Positions 16,676 to 24,102 of a stretch of 64,000 bases of DNA are shown here, piece by piece. The notes under the pieces were generated by a model. The model worked only from the letters and a program-made list of their open reading frames with translations. It did no database searches and was not told the origin of the DNA. The translations under genes and the position numbers were made by a program. Position 1 is the stretch's first letter. Every line of letters begins with the position of its first letter. The DNA comes from a virus: the IMG/VR virus record IMGVR_UViG_3300046048_000227, positions 37,695 to 101,694 of that record, one strand, 5' to 3'.

Positions 16676-17744
16676 ACTAGTAAACGAACTAAGCATAACC
16701 TTTACTGAAAACCCAGAGCAAGAAGTCCTTCGCTTAGGCAACGAACTTAAACTTAAGAACATAGTAGAGCAACTGAACTCCGGTAAAGCTCTCTCCGAAA
16801 CGTTTAAGGAAGACATTAAAGACTTGTTATGGATAATTACTGATCTATTTACTACGTCACTGCCTATCCTTGATAGTTCTCCAGAAGAAACTTTAAGGAA
16901 AGCAAGCAGAGACGTTAACCTATCAAGACTTCTTAGGGAGAGGGGCATGGCTAGGCTGTACCTATTATCCCAAAGCAAGAAAACGATAGAAGTTTATGAT
17001 GAACAAAACCAACTTGTGCAAAACATTAAAGTAAACGTGTTCCAAACTATTAAAGACCCTTACTCTGGCGATCCATTTAAGACACAGCAAGACTTTCTAG
17101 CTTGGTTCTGTAAGGACGCCAAGGTATCTAGAGCACTGGTGTTTATCAGATTTGGCACCTACCTAAAACTAACTACTGCTCTTGGCTATACACTAGAAGA
17201 GGCATTCAACATAATTATAACTAAACCAACAGTAATTAAAGACGCCCTTGAAGGTATTGGACAGTGGGAGAAAGGCAGACTTCTTGGGATTAACCCAGAC
17301 ATAGCAAAGAACTTGGTGCACAATATCCTACCTGTTGGTGATGAGCTACGAGAACAGATAGAATGCCTAGCTGACGATGTAATAGATGCCCACAACAGGG
17401 GAGATGAAGAGGAGGAGTATAGACTAGCTGACGAACTAGCCAACATGTCTGTTCCAGCAATTAGAAAACTTATTGAAGAGCTTGCTACGCACGAAAGCGT
17501 AAGGGATGCAACTAAGTTGGTAAAGAATGACATACTTAAATCACCAGAGATTGGCTATTGGTGGGATGACTACTTAGTAGGGATCAAAGTAGAACTTATA
17601 GTTAAAGGTGTTGATGAGAATGGTACAGAAAGGATCAACGATATCTATACTGTAACATTACTACCAGACAGTAAAGAAAAACTACCAGAAGAAATAGTTA
17701 AAGACCTTAGCAAAAGACTTTCTATTAGAAACTCCCTTGACTAA
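16665..17744 (+). CDS. Hypothetical helical protein of the replication operon (359 aa)
   Basis: Large soluble protein with a central block around residues 140-170 (DFLAWFCKDAKVSRALVFIR) that vaguely recalls the helix-turn-helix of ParB-like proteins, and an acidic helical segment near 235-255. I cannot assign a family. The last codons contain the -35 box of the promoter for the ERF gene. Context suggests replication, recombination or DNA binding. Confidence 0.5.
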   Translation: MENKLVNELSITFTENPEQEVLRLGNELKLKNIVEQLNSGKALSETFKEDIKDLLWIITDLFTTSLPILDSSPEETLRKASRDVNLSRLLRERGMARLYLLSQSKKTIEVYDEQNQLVQNIKVNVFQTIKDPYSGDPFKTQQDFLAWFCKDAKVSRALVFIRFGTYLKLTTALGYTLEEAFNIIITKPTVIKDALEGIGQWEKGRLLGINPDIAKNLVHNILPVGDELREQIECLADDVIDAHNRGDEEEEYRLADELANMSVPAIRKLIEELATHESVRDATKLVKNDILKSPEIGYWWDDYLVGIKVELIVKGVDENGTERINDIYTVTLLPDSKEKLPEEIVKDLSKRLSIRNSLD

Positions 17745-17765
17745 GGCACAAGTTTGTAGTATAAT
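17737..17765 (+). promoter_or_regulatory. Strong sigma-70-like promoter for the ERF gene
   Basis: TTGACT (17737-17742), 17 bp, TATAAT (17760-17765), with an extended TGTAG. An AGGAGG site lies before the ATG at 17793. Confidence 0.88.
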
Positions 17766-17792
17766 TAACTAATAAAGAACAGGAGGATTTAA

Positions 17793-18578
17793 ATGGCAAC
17801 TGCTAAACCTAAAAGTGTGCAAGAAGCTATCCTACGAGTGATGAATGATGTAGGTTACGTAAAGAAAACAGGTACTATGGAATTTGGTAGAACTTCGTAC
17901 ACCTTTGCTCAAGAACGTGAGTTGATCGCCGCTCTACGTCCTAGTATGGTAGCTAATGGTCTTATAATGGTTCCTAAAGGAGTTACTCCTGGAACAGAAA
18001 CATACGATACCTTTACTAAAAACAGCAAGCTTTGGAGAATTTATAGAGCAGAGTTTCGTTTTGAAATTAGCCACCCAGACTCTGATACATCTATCCTAGT
18101 ATCTGTTCCTGGAGAAGGTGCGGATAATGGTGACAAAGCTTCAAATAAAGCGGCTACTGGTGCAGTGAAATATGCTTTACGGCAAACTTTCTTAATTGAA
18201 ACTGGTGACGATCCAGACAATACTAGCTCAGATGAAATATCTGGTGATGAGCATAACACTGTTACCAAGGCAGAAGACAGCAAAGAAAAAGCTACTACAC
18301 CAAAAACAGATGACACAGCTATGCAGAAAGCACTAGCGTACAAAGTACCTGCGGGGCTTCCTCACAAAGGGGACACCATTGCTAAAGCAATGACACAGAA
18401 ACCAACAGGCGTTATGGTAATCAGCTTCTTGGCTGGTATGGAGCCTTCTGGTAATGGCACAATGTATGAGCCAAAAGATGAGGAAGGACAGAAGGTGCAA
18501 GCTGCCGCAAAGTTTGTCTACGGGAACCACGCTGAATTTAAAAAGCTGTTAGCAGAATACAAAAAAACAGTTAACTAG
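17793..18578 (+). CDS. erf: ERF-family single-strand annealing protein
   Basis: Phage recombinase that anneals complementary single strands, used with SSB in recombination-dependent replication. The N-terminal half has the ERF-family core: ELIAALRPSMVANGLIMVP, then GADNGDKASNKAATGAVKYA and FLIETGDDPDN. The acidic linker (about 155-185) leads to a C-terminal domain with YKVPAGLPHKGDTIAKAM of unknown role. It has its own promoter and a strong AGGAGG site, so it is likely abundant. Partners elsewhere in the window are SSB (48.0 kb) and the RusA-like resolvase (49.5 kb). Confidence 0.85.
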   Translation: MATAKPKSVQEAILRVMNDVGYVKKTGTMEFGRTSYTFAQERELIAALRPSMVANGLIMVPKGVTPGTETYDTFTKNSKLWRIYRAEFRFEISHPDSDTSILVSVPGEGADNGDKASNKAATGAVKYALRQTFLIETGDDPDNTSSDEISGDEHNTVTKAEDSKEKATTPKTDDTAMQKALAYKVPAGLPHKGDTIAKAMTQKPTGVMVISFLAGMEPSGNGTMYEPKDEEGQKVQAAAKFVYGNHAEFKKLLAEYKKTVN

Positions 18579-18602
18579 TAATACAGAAACAGGAATAAGA
18601 GA

Positions 18603-18632
18603 AACCCCCCTAAACTAGGGGGGTTATTTTTT
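18603..18632. terminator. Bidirectional intrinsic terminator
   Basis: AACCCCCC pairs with GGGGGGTT around the loop TAAACTA (18603-18625), with T-rich runs on the plus side (ATTTTTTCC) and AAA on the far side. It separates the convergent ERF and metallophosphoesterase genes. Confidence 0.9.
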
Positions 18633-18662
18633 CCTCAAATAGATACAAAAGATACAGCTTAT

Positions 18663-20108
18663 TTAAAATTCCCACTGCTCTCCAACGTCCTCTACCAACT
18701 CAGCTACAATATCTACCTCTTCCCTGCTGCGGACAGTGCCATCGTATAAGTACCCAACACCTTCAGTTACTGGGATTTGGAACGGTACACTATCAAAGAT
18801 ATCATACCTAACAAGAGCTAACCCCTGTTGCCAGACACTTTTAAGTGTACTACCTGGAACTGTTCCATCTATCTTACAAGCTGTGCCAGGGGAAAAGGCG
18901 TATACATGGTCTGTGCCTTCTGCGTATCTAAGGTTATTTGTTGCAAACTCTCGTCTATGTATATGACCAAAAATAGTATTAACATGGCTTTCTCTAGCTA
19001 TCTTAGAGGCTGTCATACCAGCACCAGCAGACACAGTGTTACCGTGGATAACTCTAGTATGCCCATTACCTAACCATACCTCATTATTAGGATAGCCCCC
19101 GTACCAATCTATATCTAAGTTGTCAAAACCTAACAAGTTCGGTATGCTCCAAGCATCAAAACTTTCTACAGCATCAGCAGATCGTAAACCATATGCCCAA
19201 GGTACGTGCTTAGCTATAGCATCTCTTAGTCGTTTGTCATGGTTCCCTTCTATAACATCTATGTCTGCATCTTGTGCCTCTTGTCTAAACTTAGACAACC
19301 ACCAGCTAGCCTCAATAATAGCAGGCTGTGTGTGGCGCACAAACTCAGGTGATCTTAAGAATTTATCAGACCAGTCAGGAAGATCAAGCATATCTCCTAA
19401 GAAGATAACCTTACTTACCTTTATTTCCTGAAGTATCTGTAAAGCTATGTCTAGTACTCTCCTGTCATGGAAAGGCACCAACTTTCTATACTTACTATAT
19501 GGATCAGAAGTAAACCCAAACTGTGTGTCTGGAATTATCAAAGCACTATGGTCATAAAATGTCTTTTTACTTGTAGGGGTCTGGTAATCAAACGAAAAAG
19601 ATACGCTCTGTATTGTTGGGTTTATCGGTACTGGGTTTCTGCGTACTAACCAAACCTTAACTTGGGTTAGCCCTTCTTTATGTATCTTACCGGAGTCTTC
19701 TAACTCCCCTTCTACTACAACACCGTCTATCCACCGCATACTAACTTGTTTATCTTTCCTGCCCATATGCCAGTTATTAACTATGTACCTGTCAATCTTC
19801 CACTCTTCTAAATCAACGTTGCAGTATTCTAATAACTGATCTAAGGTAGTAATCTCACTACCTTTAAGGCTAGATAAAACTTTATGGTTAAGGTCTTCAT
19901 TGTTTTCTTTAATGCCTACACTAGCATCTTCTCCTAGCATTTCTTTAGCAAATCTTCTAAGATACCTTCTTAGACTGTTATCTTTTATGCCGTCTAGATG
20001 AACATCTTCACCTGCTTGGTACCTCTCATATAAATCAAGCTTCTCATCCCACGGCATACTAGACCAGCTACTACGTCCTGGTCTTCCTCTTCTGCGTTTA
20101 GAAGTCAC
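18663..20108 (-). CDS. Calcineurin-like metallophosphoesterase (481 aa)
   Basis: The first 190 residues start with a basic RGRPGRSSWSSMPW segment that may bind DNA. The catalytic domain then shows the metallophosphoesterase series: IPDTQFG (Gln in place of the first His), GDMLDL, EGNHDKR, RVIHGN and FGHIHR. Such proteins cleave phosphodiesters with two metals; in phages they are often Mre11/SbcD-like nucleases or RNA/cNMP phosphodiesterases. The substrate cannot be told here. The start is GTG at 20108 after AAGGAGC. It is the last gene of the minus operon. Confidence 0.82.
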   Translation of the reverse strand: MTSKRRRGRPGRSSWSSMPWDEKLDLYERYQAGEDVHLDGIKDNSLRRYLRRFAKEMLGEDASVGIKENNEDLNHKVLSSLKGSEITTLDQLLEYCNVDLEEWKIDRYIVNNWHMGRKDKQVSMRWIDGVVVEGELEDSGKIHKEGLTQVKVWLVRRNPVPINPTIQSVSFSFDYQTPTSKKTFYDHSALIIPDTQFGFTSDPYSKYRKLVPFHDRRVLDIALQILQEIKVSKVIFLGDMLDLPDWSDKFLRSPEFVRHTQPAIIEASWWLSKFRQEAQDADIDVIEGNHDKRLRDAIAKHVPWAYGLRSADAVESFDAWSIPNLLGFDNLDIDWYGGYPNNEVWLGNGHTRVIHGNTVSAGAGMTASKIARESHVNTIFGHIHRREFATNNLRYAEGTDHVYAFSPGTACKIDGTVPGSTLKSVWQQGLALVRYDIFDSVPFQIPVTEGVGYLYDGTVRSREEVDIVAELVEDVGEQWEF

Positions 20109-20112
20109 TATT

Positions 20113-20445
20113 CTACTGCTCCTTGTTCTTTAGGGCTTTGAAAAGTCTCCTGAAATCTCCAACTGTAATTATCTTTGAGTTAATTTCTACTAGCGTTGAA
20201 GAGTCTGGATAATCATTTTTCCAGGCTTTAGCAAATTCTTTTGCCACTGGTTTAAATGGGTCTAACGCTACGTCCAGTGGATCACGTACAGCTTCTATGA
20301 TACTTGGAATAGCCGTTCTTCGTATACCAGCTACAGCTAAAAGCTCTGTCCTAGAGGCAGCTAATACTTTTTCTGGGGTGTCATACTCAGCTTCTATAAG
20401 AGCGTCAGCTATATCTTCAGGTAAAAGTTCTTTAAGATCACGCAT
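20113..20445 (-). CDS. Helix-hairpin-helix protein (110 aa)
   Basis: The first 55 residues contain two helix-hairpin-helix-like units (PEDIADALIEAEYDTPEKVL and LLAVAGIRRTAIPSI), a fold that binds DNA backbones without sequence preference. The rest is helical. It has its own promoter and an AGGAGG site, and stands directly before the metallophosphoesterase gene (4 bases apart), suggesting joint action on DNA. Confidence 0.65.
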   Translation of the reverse strand: MRDLKELLPEDIADALIEAEYDTPEKVLAASRTELLAVAGIRRTAIPSIIEAVRDPLDVALDPFKPVAKEFAKAWKNDYPDSSTLVEINSKIITVGDFRRLFKALKNKEQ

Positions 20446-20470
20446 AAAACATACCTCCTACTATAGGTAT

Positions 20471-20499
20471 ATTATACCACACTTATCTAATTTATACAA
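20471..20499 (-). promoter_or_regulatory. Minus-strand promoter
   Basis: On the minus strand: TTGTAT, 17 bp, TATAAT with extended GTGTGG. It drives the helix-hairpin-helix and metallophosphoesterase genes. Confidence 0.8.
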
Positions 20500-20503
20500 G
20501 TTA

Positions 20504-20866
20504 TTAGGCTCTAGGAAGTTTCAAAGCAGCAACTGTTACTGAAGCAGTTGACTCATAAGTAACTATAAAAGCTTGTTCAATTGCATTATCAGCGTCATAC
20601 TGTTCGTACATACTTGGGAAGGGGCCAATCATCCGTTCTTCTCCAGCGGTTACTGTTACAACACGATCAGCAATTACTAAGCCATCTGCTGTATTAGGTG
20701 TTGCTATTGTAACATCAACATCCCCGCCGCTGCCATTAATAACATGAAGAAACGTCCTTCTTCCCGCGTTATCTACAGCGTGCCCGTCTCCAGATACAGC
20801 AGCTACATAAACTGCCTCTAGCCCTGTTCTTACAATATCTTGTACTACTAATTGAGTGGTAGCCAT
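20504..20866 (-). CDS. Small beta-rich virion protein (120 aa)
   Basis: Opens MATTQLVVQDIVRTGLEAVYVAA and contains a GRRTFLHVINGSG strand pair, a pattern I associate with small phage head or fibre decoration proteins. No membrane segment. It overlaps the upstream gene's stop by one base. Its place next to the lysis genes is not informative about its role. Confidence 0.55.
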   Translation of the reverse strand: MATTQLVVQDIVRTGLEAVYVAAVSGDGHAVDNAGRRTFLHVINGSGGDVDVTIATPNTADGLVIADRVVTVTAGEERMIGPFPSMYEQYDADNAIEQAFIVTYESTASVTVAALKLPRA

Positions 20867-21177
20867 TATTTTGTCTCCTTAACTTTACTATTACCGTTCA
20901 TATCGGCTAGCTTTCTACTTAAATTTAAAATTATCCTATCTTTCACCAAGCTTTCAGCCTGTGCTTCTATACATTTTTCTTTTAACCTTTCTAGCTCGAT
21001 CCGTAAATAAGCTATTGTCTCTGTTGATGCACCAGCAATTTCATCAACAGCTTCAGTAGTTTTAGTAAATTTATCTAATGGTTCTTTCCTTTTAGCTATA
21101 GCATAATCAAACGCCTTAGTCAAAAGAACAGTAATAATACTAGCAGCTATTGGGAGTACAACATTTAATTCATCCAT
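20866..21177 (-). CDS. Single-TM coiled-coil protein of the lysis region (103 aa)
   Basis: The start at 21177 has GGAG nine bases upstream; a longer in-frame version overlaps the neighbour and is rejected. An N-terminal membrane segment (VVLPIAASIITVLLTKAFDYAI) is followed by a cytosolic or external coiled coil (about 45-85). That shape fits hemolysin-XhlA-like or spanin-like lysis accessory proteins, but the sequence is not diagnostic. Confidence 0.6.
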   Translation of the reverse strand: MDELNVVLPIAASIITVLLTKAFDYAIAKRKEPLDKFTKTTEAVDEIAGASTETIAYLRIELERLKEKCIEAQAESLVKDRIILNLSRKLADMNGNSKVKETK

Positions 21178-21577
21178 TTCCAAGTCTCCAGTAAGCCCAG
21201 GATGTAAGCAACGTAAGTAGAGCGTATGTGCCTGCTGGAAAGGAAAACGGTATACTCTTAAAAAGAAGTGCTGATACAAAAGCCCATATACCTACAGAAA
21301 ACAGCATAACTCCTCTCTGTAGTCTTACATTACCAAGCGATTTAGCTATAAGGTTCCCAAAACCGCATAAAGTAAAAACTGATATCCAAAAAACATTTGA
21401 AGCGTGCTGTGCCATAGGCACTGTTACACCACAAGCTGGCCCGTTGCAGCCAATAAGATAAATGATCACCCACCACAAAGCAGTGAAGGAAGTAAACAGC
21501 ACAACTGGTGTAGGATCAGCCGTAACGAGGGGCACAAGCAGCGGCTTTACTATTCTTTCGTTTATAAAATTTTTCAT
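21170..21577 (-). CDS. Multi-spanning membrane protein of the lysis region (135 aa)
   Basis: Three to four hydrophobic segments (about residues 24-43, 58-78, 90-108, 112-130) with short loops. It may be a holin or antiholin. It overlaps the next gene (coiled-coil membrane protein) by 8 bases. One copy of the ATTGTAG-type motif lies upstream. Confidence 0.55.
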   Translation of the reverse strand: MKNFINERIVKPLLVPLVTADPTPVVLFTSFTALWWVIIYLIGCNGPACGVTVPMAQHASNVFWISVFTLCGFGNLIAKSLGNVRLQRGVMLFSVGIWAFVSALLFKSIPFSFPAGTYALLTLLTSWAYWRLGNG

Positions 21578-21597
21578 ATTAATTCCTCAACCTCTCT

Positions 21598-21610
21598 CTA
21601 TATCTACAAT
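21598..21610 (-). promoter_or_regulatory. ATTGTAG motif copy 1
   Basis: Minus strand reads ATTGTAGATATAG, the weakest of five related intergenic motifs upstream of late genes. An inverted relative (GTTGTAGGATATT, plus strand) is at 21627-21639. Confidence 0.4.
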
Positions 21611-21636
21611 CGAGTTACCGTTGAGGTTGTAGGATA

Positions 21637-22047
21637 TTAAGGCTCTAAGTCATCCTCTGTAGGTTGTTTAGCCACTTCTTCTGTTGGTTCCTCAAAGAAA
21701 AATGATAGTGTTCTATATGTTGACCCCTTAAGCTTAACATCACCCAACAAATCTTCGGTCATTAAAGGAATAGATATCTCTACTTCTTCGTTTTCTAAGA
21801 AATCATTAAAGGCATCGTCAACTTCTTTCTTTCGACTATCCTTAAGTTTGGCATAGTCAACAGAGACGTTTAATGAAGCAAATAAACTCTTACGTCCTTC
21901 TTCAATAATTTTTAGTTGCTCTACCAATTGCTTAGATAATACACTAATTCTTCTACCAGCCCTTATGTTCCATTCTTTACTTTCAAGTTCTTGTAAAGCT
22001 GGTTGTGTTGCAAATACTTCTCTTAATGTTAGTGTTACTTTTTCCAT
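21637..22047 (-). CDS. DUF1617-like phage protein (tentative)
   Basis: A 136-residue soluble protein. The first 75 residues have the layout of the DUF1617 family found near holin genes in lactococcal and related phages: a strand, a helix with PALQELESKEW, then a long helix LSKQLVEQLKIIEEGRKSL. The C-terminus is acidic. The assignment is from memory of the pattern and is uncertain. Confidence 0.45.
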   Translation of the reverse strand: MEKVTLTLREVFATQPALQELESKEWNIRAGRRISVLSKQLVEQLKIIEEGRKSLFASLNVSVDYAKLKDSRKKEVDDAFNDFLENEEVEISIPLMTEDLLGDVKLKGSTYRTLSFFFEEPTEEVAKQPTEDDLEP

Positions 22048-22113
22048 AATTCCCTCTCAACTCAAATAGGGAGGATATTGCTATCCTCCCTTTAATTCAT
22101 CTCTTATAAAATA

Positions 22114-22518
22114 CTAACCCTGCCCGTCTGGTAGTTCTGGTTCAGTCGGTTGGATTCCAATTTTACCCAACACTCCTGTAAGAACTCCAAAGGATGCAAA
22201 GTGACCAAACAAAGAGGCTAGTATTTTAGCAGACACGGTAGCATATATAGTCCACCCAATACCACTAGACACGGTTTGGTACGCTTCAGGAACAAGTTCA
22301 GCGGGTGCCAAGAGTACAAACTCCGCAACTAACCAACCCAAGATTGGGAGACCGTTGCTTGATAAGTAGTCAGTAATCTTGTCCCATGTAAACCTTTTTT
22401 GAGCTACGGCTGTAAGAACTCCGAAGCCTAAATCTAGCAGTGCAAAAATCACTAGCCAGATCAAAGGTGTCGCCACAGTATTAACATAGGCTAGAAAATC
22501 AGGAAGTATAATATCCAT
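22114..22518 (-). CDS. Probable holin
   Basis: A 134-residue protein with at least three hydrophobic stretches (residues about 12-38, 55-75, 85-115) and a hydrophilic PTEPELPDGQG tail. It lies 12 bases downstream of the endolysin gene on the same transcript, the usual lysis cassette order. Holins let endolysin cross the membrane at a set time. No class can be stated. Confidence 0.7.
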   Translation of the reverse strand: MDIILPDFLAYVNTVATPLIWLVIFALLDLGFGVLTAVAQKRFTWDKITDYLSSNGLPILGWLVAEFVLLAPAELVPEAYQTVSSGIGWTIYATVSAKILASLFGHFASFGVLTGVLGKIGIQPTEPELPDGQG

Positions 22519-22530
22519 GTTGCTCTCCTC

Positions 22531-23634
22531 TTACTCTACAACGTCCACCCACTTCATGAGAGGTGTACCGTTATAGTCTACGAAGCAGACGTACATTTTG
22601 TCTGCACCAATCTTAGCCCATATACGCCCATCTGCCTCTTTAAATAGAGTGCCGTGTACAAAAGGCTTCTGTCCTTTACTTAAGTAACCAGCGTATGTAG
22701 CACTAGATACAATAGGAGCAGTTCTTTGGTTTAACCTATTAATTACTACCTCTGCTGCTCTTGGAGATGTTCCAGCAGGAGGCGGAGGAGGAGGTGTCTC
22801 ACTCATCTTAGGCTTACCAGTTAAAGCTTCCATCCAGTCAGCACCAGAAGTATAAGTAGTGGCGTTATAGTGCTGCCATACTTTATCTAAACTGTATACT
22901 CCATATCCAGGCAGGCTTAACTCATTCACCCTTACCTTAAAAGCTTTAAGGTCTGCTACTGTTGGCCCCCAAGAGCCTTCTACTCCTGGCTTACCTCTCC
23001 AGTAAGCGGGGGCAATAGGAACAAAATCATTAAATGGTGTGTTATCTAGAGCTTTATACTCTACGTAACACCTGTTTAACTGGGCTGTAGGGTTATGGGA
23101 AAACTCCCAATAAACTTGCGGAGAGTTAAAACCATTAACCTTATCGTGCCTTAACGCAGGTTTAAAAGGAAACTGCGGGAAGTTGGTAGGGAACCTATAA
23201 GAGTCTAGGTAAATAGGGATTCTTTTTGGTACAAAAGTAGAATCTAATAGTGTTTCCATTTTACTCTTGCTTCCGTACTGGTTCCAAACTCCTGACTCAG
23301 CATCTAAATCAACAAAACAAAGACCATACTTTTCAAACTTTTCTATAACTTCAGAAATCATAGAACCATCTGGCCCTGGCTTGTACCCGCTGGTATAAAT
23401 CCAAAACCCAACCTTTTTACCGCCGTCAGTCAGCGTTTTGATAAAGTGCGTAACCGCAGCAACATCACCATTTCTCCAGTTATAAGGGAAAGGGCCATCG
23501 ACTCCTGCTGAGTCAATCATCTTAAGGCTAATCCAGTTAGCTCCATAATAATTCATAAACTCAAGGACTTCTTCCGGTGTAGGAAGACTCCTTAGCTGCC
23601 ATGCCATAAAACCAAGACCTTTCTTTACAGTCAT
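22531..23634 (-). CDS. Endolysin: glycosidase-like barrel plus SH3b
   Basis: Residues 1-250 look like a TIM-barrel glycosidase of the GH25/DUF1906 kind; CFVDLDAESG has the D-x-D-x-E acid cluster expected near a strand end. A proline linker (ETPPPPPPAG) leads to a C-terminal bacterial SH3 domain (LNQRTAPIVSSATYAG, about 295-367) for wall binding. Together these fit a peptidoglycan hydrolase for host lysis. The start at 23634 follows AAGGTGGAGGT at ideal spacing. A consensus promoter lies directly upstream. Confidence 0.78.
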   Translation of the reverse strand: MTVKKGLGFMAWQLRSLPTPEEVLEFMNYYGANWISLKMIDSAGVDGPFPYNWRNGDVAAVTHFIKTLTDGGKKVGFWIYTSGYKPGPDGSMISEVIEKFEKYGLCFVDLDAESGVWNQYGSKSKMETLLDSTFVPKRIPIYLDSYRFPTNFPQFPFKPALRHDKVNGFNSPQVYWEFSHNPTAQLNRCYVEYKALDNTPFNDFVPIAPAYWRGKPGVEGSWGPTVADLKAFKVRVNELSLPGYGVYSLDKVWQHYNATTYTSGADWMEALTGKPKMSETPPPPPPAGTSPRAAEVVINRLNQRTAPIVSSATYAGYLSKGQKPFVHGTLFKEADGRIWAKIGADKMYVCFVDYNGTPLMKWVDVVE

Positions 23635-23662
23635 ATGTACCTCCACCTTTATATAGTACTTC

Positions 23663-23691
23663 ATTGTACCACACTAGTATCTCTATGTCAA
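23663..23691 (-). promoter_or_regulatory. Strong minus promoter for the lysis genes
   Basis: Minus strand: TTGACA, 17 bp, TACAAT with extended GTGTGG. It is a separate entry point inside the late operon, giving lysis genes their own timing. Confidence 0.88.
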
Positions 23692-23714
23692 GCTACATAC
23701 TACAATCACGCAGC

Positions 23715-24101
23715 TTATGTGTCTGTTCTGAATTTATTCATAGTCACACGATAGACAGTATCGACTAACGTATCATCACCCTCGACGAACTTTTCGTAGT
23801 TCTGCATCAGGGTGGCAATACTTGCTACGTCGGCGGCAGTTAGCCCAATTGCTTCTAAATCTGCATCAACTATTGGGTCGTCTCCGGCAGCATTATAGCC
23901 GCGGTCAAAATACACCTGTACCATGTCGGGTATTGTGTCACTAACTTTGGCTAGGTCAGTAACCAAGCCTTTCAATGTATTTACAAAAGTAATTTTATTG
24001 CTCATGTTCCACGCCTCCTCGGCCGTGTCAAAACGAATTATTGTGCTAGCATCTAATTGAAGATACCATTGTTCTAAAAGGGGGTCATAGCCAATTTCCA
24101 T
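23715..24101 (-). CDS. Small protein paired with the tail fibre (128 aa)
   Basis: The second ATG (24101) is chosen because the AAGGAG site lies over the first. The C-terminal part (AVG-free, helical, with IVDADLEAIGLTAADVASIATLMQNYEKF) looks helical and acidic, like small fibre assembly or decoration partners. Higher GC and GAC/GGC/GTC codons match the 3' part of the adjacent fibre gene, so both were probably acquired together. Confidence 0.55.
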   Translation of the reverse strand: MEIGYDPLLEQWYLQLDASTIIRFDTAEEAWNMSNKITFVNTLKGLVTDLAKVSDTIPDMVQVYFDRGYNAAGDDPIVDADLEAIGLTAADVASIATLMQNYEKFVEGDDTLVDTVYRVTMNKFRTDT

Positions 24102-24102
24102 T